Assembly (NCBI GenBank): GCA_001604585.1
Contig: LVBW01000054.1
Coordinates: 1 to 38,639 of the forward strand
Length of the DNA: 38,639 nucleotides
Direction of reading: 5' to 3'
Source: Puniceicoccales bacterium Verruco_02
Lineage (GTDB): Bacteria; Verrucomicrobiota; Verrucomicrobiia; Opitutales; Oceanipulchritudinaceae
Shown one piece after another: positions 32,259 through 38,639 of the stretch. Position numbers and translations under genes: made by a program. The notes under the pieces are model-generated. The model was not told where the DNA came from. It saw nothing but the letters and a program-made list of their open reading frames with translations, and made no database searches. Position 1 is the stretch's first letter, and each line of letters starts with the position of its first letter.

Positions 32259-33719
32259 ATGCATTCAATAAAAACCACCATTTTGGCCCTGCTGCTGGCC
32301 CCGACTCTGCTCCAGGCAGAGGGCGAGGGCATGCTGACATTGCAGCAGGCAGTAAGCGAGGCGCTTGCCCGCAACATGGATCTGCGCATCCAGCGTTACG
32401 ACCCCTTCATTGCCCGTCAGACCCTTGGCGTGGAGGAGGCAGCATTTGACATTATTCTAAATGCCGACGCTGGTCTCTACAACGCCAACAGCGCCCTCGA
32501 TGGCTCCAGCACGACCAAGGGCAGCCTGAGCGCAGGGGCTACAAAGAAGACCGTGACCGGCGCTACGCTCGGCCTGACAACGACGCTGGACCACAATAGC
32601 GCCCTTGCAAAGGACAGCAGCTCTTCCATCACGGCCAGCATCAGCCAGCCCATTTTACGCGGGGCACGCAAAGAAGTGGTCCTTGCCGACCTTAACAAGG
32701 CGTCCAGCCAGCTTTCGCAGGCACAGCTCCAGCTCCGTTCCAACGCGCTGGACCTTGTCCTCGAAGTCAACACCCGCTACTGGAACCTTTCCTACGCAAA
32801 GCAGCAGGTGAGGCTACTGGAAAGCTCGGTCAAGTCCGCCGAGCTGCTCCTAGATGAGAGTCGGGCAAAGCTCAAAGCGGGCCTTGTGTCGGAAATTGAA
32901 CTATTGCAGGCGATGGCGCTGCTTTCTGAACGGCGCGAGGCGCTCACTAAGGCGCAGCTAGCCACAGCCAGCGCGGCCGACGAGCTGGCGCAGGGCATGG
33001 GAACGCTGCTTGAGCTTGGCGGGACAAGCTTTGAGCCCACGGTAGCAGAGCTGCCAACGAACATGGGCGCAGTTACGCCATTTGGGGAACTCTGGCCTCT
33101 CATCTTGGAGCGTGACCTAGCGAGTGCCATGCAGGAAGAGACCATACGCCGCGCCTATATCGATCATGTCAAAGCTGGCAACGCGCGCCTGCCCCAGCTC
33201 GACCTCATTCTTCAGGCGGGACTAAGCGGTGCCGACAAGAGCGAGTACGACAGCCTTGGCAGCCTAATGGATAGAGACGGGCGTGAACTTAACACACAGC
33301 TCAAGTTCTCCATGCCCCTGGGACGCAAGGCCGAGATTGCGCAGTCCCGTCAGGCTGCCGCCCGCCTTGAACAGGAGAGAATCCGCCTAGTGGCCGTAAA
33401 GGAGAGCCTATACAAGAATGCCCGCAACACATGGCGCGACCTCCAACTGGGCGTTGACCGCTGTTATTCCGGCAAGGCCCGCGTGGACTACCAGCTGATG
33501 GCCCTCGAAAAGGCCCGCAGCAGCTTCAGTGCTAACCTTATCAGCTTTCGCGAGCTAATCGATGCGCAGAAAGACTACGACGATGCGCAGCTCGTGTATC
33601 TGGACTCCTTGCGGGATCTGACCCTTGCACGGGCGGGCATGGCAAGGCTGGACGGCACCCTCTTTGATGAATCCCTGAACGCAAACTCTTTCAACCCTTC
33701 AGAAATCACTTCCGAATAA
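32259..33719 (+). CDS. TolC-family outer-membrane efflux protein
   Basis: A 486-residue protein with a signal peptide (MHSIKTTILALLLAPTLLQA) and the TolC repeat layout: two similar halves, each with long helices (LTLQQAVSEALARNMDLRIQ; SSQLSQAQLQLRSNALDL; and in the second half QSRQAAARLEQERIRL) broken by beta strands (SITASISQPILRG; TQLKFSMPLGR). It should form the trimeric outer-membrane channel of a three-part exporter. Together with the next four genes it makes a complete tripartite ABC export set; the next gene starts 9 bp after its stop. Confidence 0.93.
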   Translation: MHSIKTTILALLLAPTLLQAEGEGMLTLQQAVSEALARNMDLRIQRYDPFIARQTLGVEEAAFDIILNADAGLYNANSALDGSSTTKGSLSAGATKKTVTGATLGLTTTLDHNSALAKDSSSSITASISQPILRGARKEVVLADLNKASSQLSQAQLQLRSNALDLVLEVNTRYWNLSYAKQQVRLLESSVKSAELLLDESRAKLKAGLVSEIELLQAMALLSERREALTKAQLATASAADELAQGMGTLLELGGTSFEPTVAELPTNMGAVTPFGELWPLILERDLASAMQEETIRRAYIDHVKAGNARLPQLDLILQAGLSGADKSEYDSLGSLMDRDGRELNTQLKFSMPLGRKAEIAQSRQAAARLEQERIRLVAVKESLYKNARNTWRDLQLGVDRCYSGKARVDYQLMALEKARSSFSANLISFRELIDAQKDYDDAQLVYLDSLRDLTLARAGMARLDGTLFDESLNANSFNPSEITSE

Positions 33720-33728
33720 GGTCCCCCA

Positions 33729-35051
33729 ATGATGGCCAAACGCAAAAGTAAGAAGCTGCGCTACATAATTGCAGCAGTTGTTGTCATAGTTGTCTGCGCA
33801 GCGGTGTTCGCGCCGAAAAAGCAGCACTTTACCCAGGTAAGTACCGAAAAGGTAGTTAGGCGCGACATCACCAGCCAGGTGACAGCCTCGGGCAGCGTCA
33901 AGCCGAAGCTGGAAGTGGTGATAAGCTCCGAAGTGTCCGGCGAGGTTGTGGAGCTGCCCGTAAACGACGGCGACCGCGTCGAGAAAGGCCAGCTTCTTGC
34001 CCGCATCGACACCGAGATTCTGGAGCTTCGCGTGAAGCAGCAGGAAGCGGCCATATTGGCGGCCCGCGCCAGCGCCGAGCAGATGCGCGTCCAGATGGAG
34101 CGCGCCCAGCAGGTGCTCGAAGATCAGGAGCGCCTGCTTGCTGACAAGTTTGTCTCCGAGGATAAAGTGCGCGAGGCCCGCTCCGACGCACTTGCCCGCA
34201 AGGCTGCCTATGCGGCGGCAATGGCCCAGATTAGCCAGCAGCAAATGGAGCTGGATCAGGCCAAGAAGAACCTTAGCAAGGCAATCATCTACTCGCCTAT
34301 GGACGGTATCGTCAGCTCCCGCAGTGTGGAGCTTGCCGAGCGCGTCGTGGGCACGGGCGACTATCAGGGAACAGAGATAATGCGCGTGGCCGACTTTGGC
34401 GTCATGGAACTGGTCATCGACGTAAACGAGAGCGACGTTGTCAATGTGTCCGTCGGCGACGAGGCATCCATACTCATCGACGCCATACCGGACACCTCCT
34501 TCACCGGCAAGGTGGTGGAAATCGCCGCCTCTGCATCCAGCAGCTCAAGCAGCACAGACGCAGTCACCTTTCAGGTCAAAGTCCGCATTGATCAGACCGA
34601 CGCGCGCATACGCCCCGGCATGACGGCCACCGCCGACATCGACACAGACTTTGCCGAAGGGGTGCTCACCGTTCCGCTCCAGAGCGTTACAGTGCGCGAC
34701 AAGCAGACCGTGGCCAAGGCCCTGGGCAAGGCCGAGATACCCGAGATCCCGCCGCAGGTGGGCGAGGTCCGCTCCAGCCGCAAGGACAAAAAGCGCAGCC
34801 GTGCCGAACTGGACAACCTCCAGCGCATAGTGTTCGTCTTCAAAGACGGCAAGGTGCAGATACGCGAGGTCAAGACTGGCATATCCAGCAGCCGCTACAT
34901 GGAGATTAAGGAAGGGCTTTCCGATGGAGAAGAAGTCGTCAGCGGCAGCTACAACGCCATAGCCCGCGAGCTTAACCACGACATGCAAGTGAAGGTCCAG
35001 CCCAAGGGTGAGAACAACGGCAAGCCCGGTTCCAAGTCTTCCTCCAAGTAG
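33729..35051 (+). CDS. MacA-like periplasmic adaptor (membrane fusion protein)
   Basis: A 440-residue adaptor: membrane anchor at 13-27 (YIIAAVVVIVVCAAVF), biotinyl-lipoyl-like half (SGSVKPKLEVVISSEVSGEV), long helical hairpin (QQEAAILAARASAEQMRVQMERAQ), second lipoyl half (KAIIYSPMDGIVSSR) and beta-barrel with the RPGMTATADI signature. The C-terminal region has a lysine-rich insertion (SSRKDKKRSRAEL) and ends in a basic Ser/Gly tail. It joins the ABC permease to the TolC-type channel. The first two codons are ATG. The following ATPase gene starts 12 bp later. Confidence 0.93.
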   Translation: MMAKRKSKKLRYIIAAVVVIVVCAAVFAPKKQHFTQVSTEKVVRRDITSQVTASGSVKPKLEVVISSEVSGEVVELPVNDGDRVEKGQLLARIDTEILELRVKQQEAAILAARASAEQMRVQMERAQQVLEDQERLLADKFVSEDKVREARSDALARKAAYAAAMAQISQQQMELDQAKKNLSKAIIYSPMDGIVSSRSVELAERVVGTGDYQGTEIMRVADFGVMELVIDVNESDVVNVSVGDEASILIDAIPDTSFTGKVVEIAASASSSSSSTDAVTFQVKVRIDQTDARIRPGMTATADIDTDFAEGVLTVPLQSVTVRDKQTVAKALGKAEIPEIPPQVGEVRSSRKDKKRSRAELDNLQRIVFVFKDGKVQIREVKTGISSSRYMEIKEGLSDGEEVVSGSYNAIARELNHDMQVKVQPKGENNGKPGSKSSSK

Positions 35052-35063
35052 GGCCATACACAC

Positions 35064-35774
35064 ATGACACCTGTAATCGACATACGCGATGTCTGGAAGA
35101 CCTACGATCTAGGCGAGACCAAGGTCCACGCCCTGCGCGGGGTAAGCCTCCAGATAATGCCCAACGAGTACGTGGCCATCATGGGGCCTTCGGGCAGCGG
35201 CAAGAGCACGCTCATGAACATGCTTGGCTGCTTGGATACGCCAACGAGCGGTCACTACGAGTTCAAGGGGCAGAACGTGGCCGATATGAGCGACAACGAG
35301 CTGGCCCGCGTGCGCAACAAGGAGCTGGGCTTCGTGTTCCAGAGCTTCAACCTCTTGGCTAGGTCCACGACGCTCCGCAACGTGGAATTACCCCTTGTTT
35401 ACGCCGGACTGGACCCAGAGGAGCGCCGCGAAAGGGCCATGAAGGCCTGCGAACAAGTGGGCCTTGGCAACCGATGGAAGCACCGCCCAAACGAGCTTTC
35501 CGGCGGCCAGCGCCAGCGTGTGGCCATCGCCAGGGCACTTGTCAACGACCCCTCGCTCATCCTTGCCGACGAGCCCACGGGCAACTTGGACTCCAAGACG
35601 GGGCAGGAAATCATGGCCCTGTTGGAGGAACTGCACATGAAGGGCAACACAATCGTTCTAGTAACGCACGAGGACGACATTGCCGCACATGCGCACCGCA
35701 AGATACGCCTCTTTGACGGACAGGTGGTCGAGGATTCAATCACTGACAGGGGAATGCAGCACAAAAGCCGATGA
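35064..35774 (+). CDS. ABC exporter ATPase (MacB/LolD type)
   Basis: A 236-residue ATPase: Walker [10 protein letters not shown] (41-49), Q-loop FVFQSFNLL, signature LSGGQRQR (145-152), Walker [13 protein letters not shown] (165-176) and the H-loop VTHEDD. The TxTxGxxxFxG and [20 protein letters not shown] segments are those of the MacB/LolD/FtsE branch, which powers FtsX-like permeases by mechanotransmission. It is a stand-alone subunit, whereas in E. coli MacB the ATPase is fused to the permease. The stop overlaps the next start by ATGA. Confidence 0.95.
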   Translation: MTPVIDIRDVWKTYDLGETKVHALRGVSLQIMPNEYVAIMGPSGSGKSTLMNMLGCLDTPTSGHYEFKGQNVADMSDNELARVRNKELGFVFQSFNLLARSTTLRNVELPLVYAGLDPEERRERAMKACEQVGLGNRWKHRPNELSGGQRQRVAIARALVNDPSLILADEPTGNLDSKTGQEIMALLEELHMKGNTIVLVTHEDDIAAHAHRKIRLFDGQVVEDSITDRGMQHKSR

Positions 35775-37045
35775 AACATACCTTTAGAGAGCTTCTGCGC
35801 TTTCGCTACGAACTGTACGAAAGCCTGCGCATTGCCGTGGAGCAGGTGCTTCAGCACAAGACCCGCGCTGCGCTGACCGCACTGGGCGTAATGATAGGCG
35901 TTCTTGCCGTGTCGCTAATGGGCACTGCTGTGGCGGGCATTGACAAAGGCTTCAACGACAGCCTTGCCATGTTCGGCAAGGACGTATTCTACGTGGGGCG
36001 CTGGCCCTGGGGCAATGTGGGCGACGAGTGGCGTACATATAGGATGAGGCCACAGTTCCGTTTCGACGATGCGGTGAGGGTCAACGAAATCATTTCCCAG
36101 ACACCCAACAGCTTGCTGGAACTGGCCGTATCCCGCGACGAACGGCACCGCAGGGTGCGCTTTGGAAACAACTCTGTCGAAGGGGTGCAGATTGTTGGTA
36201 CCTCTCATACATATCCACAGGTTAGTCCGGCAGAGATGAAAGAAGGACGCTTCTTTTCCGAACACGAGGATGTGAGCGGCATCCGTGTTGTGGTCCTTGG
36301 CCATGACATAGCAGATGTGCTCTTTCCCGGAGTGTCGCCCATTGGCAAGAGCGTCATTATCCGCAATCAGCCTTTCGAGGTCGTGGGCGTGTTTGCACGT
36401 CAGGGAGAATTCCTTGGCCTGTTCAGCTTGGACGAGATGGTGGCCGTTCCGCAGAAAGCATCCCCTTCGGCCCGATGGGACCGTCGCGATGTGCAGATTA
36501 TGATCAAGATGCGCGAAGGTGCGAACAAGAATCTGGCCATGCAGGAGATAGAGGGTGCCATACGCCGTGTTCGTGGCCTTATGCCTGAATTTCCCAACGA
36601 CTTTGAGATCAACCGCACCGAACTCATCGAGGCAGAGCTTGGTCCGGTGAAAAAGGGTGTGACAATGGCTGGCATATTCATCACCGGGCTTTCGCTCTTT
36701 GTGGGAGCAATAGGAATCATGAACATAACCTTCGTCGCCGTGCGCGAAAGGACCAAGGAAATCGGCACTCGCCGGGCCATTGGTGCTCCGCGTCGGGCAA
36801 TCCTGACGCAGTTCCTTGTAGAAGCGGTGTTCATCTGCCTTATCGGAGGGGCCGTTGGCCTAGTCTTCACCTTCATTATTCAGGAAATGTTCAAGAACAT
36901 CATGCCCGCCTTCCCTTTGGTGTTCTCCTGGGATCTGCTCTTTATCGCCGTGATGGCCTCTGTAATCACAGGCATACTCAGTGGCTTTGCCCCGGCATGG
37001 ACGGCCGCGCGGCTGGACCCGGCAGAGGCTCTGCGCCACGACTAG
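35771..37045 (+). CDS. FtsX/MacB-type ABC permease, subunit 1
   Basis: A 424-residue permease with one N-terminal membrane helix ([19 protein letters not shown], residues about 37-60), a large periplasmic domain of about 220 residues (MacB_PCD type) and three C-terminal membrane helices. The [22 protein letters not shown] coupling segment that touches the ATPase is present (about 328-350). It is coupled to the ATPase gene by ATGA overlap. A second permease follows, so a heterodimer is likely. Confidence 0.93.
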   Translation: MKHTFRELLRFRYELYESLRIAVEQVLQHKTRAALTALGVMIGVLAVSLMGTAVAGIDKGFNDSLAMFGKDVFYVGRWPWGNVGDEWRTYRMRPQFRFDDAVRVNEIISQTPNSLLELAVSRDERHRRVRFGNNSVEGVQIVGTSHTYPQVSPAEMKEGRFFSEHEDVSGIRVVVLGHDIADVLFPGVSPIGKSVIIRNQPFEVVGVFARQGEFLGLFSLDEMVAVPQKASPSARWDRRDVQIMIKMREGANKNLAMQEIEGAIRRVRGLMPEFPNDFEINRTELIEAELGPVKKGVTMAGIFITGLSLFVGAIGIMNITFVAVRERTKEIGTRRAIGAPRRAILTQFLVEAVFICLIGGAVGLVFTFIIQEMFKNIMPAFPLVFSWDLLFIAVMASVITGILSGFAPAWTAARLDPAEALRHD

Positions 37046-37097
37046 GTTGCTGGGGTAACTTATATACAACTTTCACAAACTCTTTGCGGACAAGCGG

Positions 37098-38351
37098 ATG
37101 GAAAAGAAATTCACAGGCATACGGCGCAGGGACATCCTCGCGCTGGCCACAGGTTCGCTCGTGGCCAACAAGCTGCGCAGTGCGCTCACTGTAATGGGCA
37201 TTGTCGTTGGCGTATTCTCGGTTGTGGCGGTCATGACGGCTCTTTCAGCCATGCGCGAGAGCATCAATTCTGGCCTTTCACAGCTTGGTGCCAACACGTT
37301 CGAAATCAGCAAGACGCCCGCCATGACCGGCAATTGGTGGGAATACATGCGCCGCCCATCCATCAATTACGCCCAAGGGCGTCGCTTTGAACTATTGATG
37401 GCAGATCTATGCCCCGGTGCCCTCGTGTCTCTTACCGTTGGCGATGGCGGTTACAAGGCCAGTTACGCTGGCAAGACGATGGATAAGTCCGTCAACATGA
37501 TTGGGATCAACGAGAACTCGCTTATTGCCAACAACCGAAAGATAGCCCTTGGGCGCAATCTCTCCACCGACGATGTCATTTTTCGCCGTCCCTTCATCGT
37601 CGTCGGCAGCAAGGTTCGTGACGCGCTTTTCCCGAGCGAAGACCCCTTGGGCAAGCGCATAATGGTTTCCGGCAATTCATACACCATCGTCGGCGTTCTT
37701 GAAGAAAAGGGAGAGGTGTTCGGCAACGATCAGGACAACTTTGCAGTCATACCCGTGACGCTCTTCATTCAACGTTACTGGAATGATTTCTGGCGCAGCA
37801 TTGATATCGCCGTTCAGGCACCTTCGGATGTGGATATGGAAGAGGTGCAGAACATCGCCATTGGTGCCATGCGCGTAGTGCGCGGTCTGCCCCCGGAGGA
37901 ATTCAACAACTTCGAGGTGTATTCCAATGATTCGCTTAAGGCCACGTTTGACAAGATGGCCGTAATCGTGGGCCTGGCAGGGCTGATTATCAGCGCCATT
38001 GCCCTTGTTACAGCAGGCGTGGGCGTAATGAACATCATGCTCGTATCGGTCACGGAACGTACCCGCGAGATTGGCGTACGCAAGAGTCTGGGTGCCCGTT
38101 CAAAGGACATACTGATCCAGTTTCTTCTGGAGGCCATATTCATTGCACAGGTCGGGGCTGTAATTGGCATATTCTTTGGCGTTGCGGTGGGCAATGGCGT
38201 GGGGATGATGCTGAACGTCAAGCCCGTTATGCCTTGGTTTTGGATGAGCGTTGCGGTCATTACCTGCGCAGGCATCGGGCTGGTGTTCGGCGCGTATCCT
38301 GCATGGAGGGCCGCCAAGATGGATCCAGTTGATGCTCTGCGCTTTGAGTAG
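37098..38351 (+). CDS. FtsX/MacB-type ABC permease, subunit 2
   Basis: A 417-residue paralogue of the previous gene with the same layout: N-terminal helix (SALTVMGIVVGVFSVVAVMTAL), periplasmic domain, three C-terminal helices and coupling segment (TERTREIGVRKSLGARSKDILIQF). Its periplasmic domain differs clearly from that of subunit 1. It starts 52 bp after the stop of subunit 1 and is the last gene of the exporter operon. Two non-identical permeases with one ATPase suggest a heterodimer, as in several lipoprotein or macrolide-like exporters; the substrate is not known. Confidence 0.93.
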   Translation: MEKKFTGIRRRDILALATGSLVANKLRSALTVMGIVVGVFSVVAVMTALSAMRESINSGLSQLGANTFEISKTPAMTGNWWEYMRRPSINYAQGRRFELLMADLCPGALVSLTVGDGGYKASYAGKTMDKSVNMIGINENSLIANNRKIALGRNLSTDDVIFRRPFIVVGSKVRDALFPSEDPLGKRIMVSGNSYTIVGVLEEKGEVFGNDQDNFAVIPVTLFIQRYWNDFWRSIDIAVQAPSDVDMEEVQNIAIGAMRVVRGLPPEEFNNFEVYSNDSLKATFDKMAVIVGLAGLIISAIALVTAGVGVMNIMLVSVTERTREIGVRKSLGARSKDILIQFLLEAIFIAQVGAVIGIFFGVAVGNGVGMMLNVKPVMPWFWMSVAVITCAGIGLVFGAYPAWRAAKMDPVDALRFE

Positions 38352-38506
38352 GCCGATGTATGGCAGGCATCTGTCAATGTGAGGGCGACGTTGTACATTA
38401 TATGTCAAATCTGTGCCGGGGCGCATTGTATTGGTTCACAGCTTGAAATAACGGTGCTTCGGTGCTAGGTTTCCAAAACGTGGGAAACGCAGTGGACAGA
38501 AACCAC

Positions 38507-38639
38507 ATGCAGGCGCATCCATTTTTCTCTTCATTCGACAAGGAAGAGGCGAGGCGTCTCATGGACATGGCGATCATTCTTGATTTCAAGGGTGATGAAA
38601 TGGTCTATGACTCAGGCTCTACCTCTCTAGGGGTATATC
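38507..38639 (+). CDS. Probable cyclic-nucleotide-binding-domain (Crp-like) protein, 5' part
   Basis: An open frame from ATG 38507 to the window edge (44 codons). HPFFSSFDKEEARRLMDMAIILDFKGDEMVYDSG matches in layout the first helix and strand of the cNMP-binding domain (LFSxLxxxELxxLxxxxxxxxFxxGExIxxxG); it is given here as split motifs: FFSSFDKEE, then DFKGDEMVYDSG. GTG codons at 38462, 38480 and 38492 are alternative starts. It could be a Crp/Fnr regulator or a cNMP-domain signalling protein; what follows is outside the window. Confidence 0.55.
   Translation, partial: MQAHPFFSSFDKEEARRLMDMAIILDFKGDEMVYDSGSTSLGVY

Overview
The window looks like a chromosomal segment of a Gram-negative, moderately GC-rich bacterium, most likely a Verrucomicrobiota member of the Opitutales/Puniceicoccales type. 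The evidence is two proteins with PEP-CTERM sorting tails, a large TonB-dependent receptor whose N-terminus resembles opitutal receptors, weak or absent Shine-Dalgarno sites before many genes, and a carbohydrate-centred gene set. Lineage is inference; no rRNA is present.

Left edge (1-3.8 kb): the end of a genomic island. It holds a DNA adenine methyltransferase running off the window, a nucleotidyltransferase-like gene split by a one-base frameshift in a T-run, an unknown partner gene, a set of inverted repeats, and a 23-bp copy of the 3' end of a tRNA-Ser (T-loop to CCA) that marks the probable att site. Reading frames that run through this fragment on the minus strand look like integrase relics. 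A strong hairpin terminator then separates the island from the xylose genes.

3.8-10.7 kb: a xylAB operon (minus), a metallophosphoesterase, tRNA-Leu(UAA), a secreted GH13 alpha-amylase and an AraC-type regulator. 11.4-21.3 kb: a co-directional maltodextrin/starch locus: TonB receptor, GH97 alpha-glucosidase, GH13 neopullulanase/cyclomaltodextrinase, MalQ and an MFS sugar permease. It works like a Sus system but has no SusD; import probably goes outer-membrane receptor, then periplasmic hydrolysis, then inner-membrane permease, then cytoplasmic MalQ. The AraC gene diverges from it across a 650-bp region with 20-bp-spaced direct repeats.

21.4-28.6 kb: a mixed region. A GNAT acetyltransferase diverges from a signal-less periplasmic-binding-like protein, which is followed by a phage tail-collar (microcystin-dependent) protein and a small PEP-CTERM protein; this is the least explained group in the window. 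Then come a GT2 glycosyltransferase, a DUF4282 membrane protein, MetY (O-acetylhomoserine sulfhydrylase) and a trypsin-like protease anchored by PEP-CTERM.

28.9-31.9 kb: an envelope-stress psp locus: pspF divergent from pspA, two tandemly duplicated PspB-like proteins, and pspC. The pspA promoter region shows two overlapping sigma-54 elements and a terminator-like hairpin in the leader. 32.3-38.4 kb: a MacAB/TolC-type export operon (TolC-like, MacA-like, ATPase, two separate FtsX-type permeases). The right edge cuts a probable cyclic-nucleotide-binding-domain gene. No transposase, CRISPR array or rRNA was seen.
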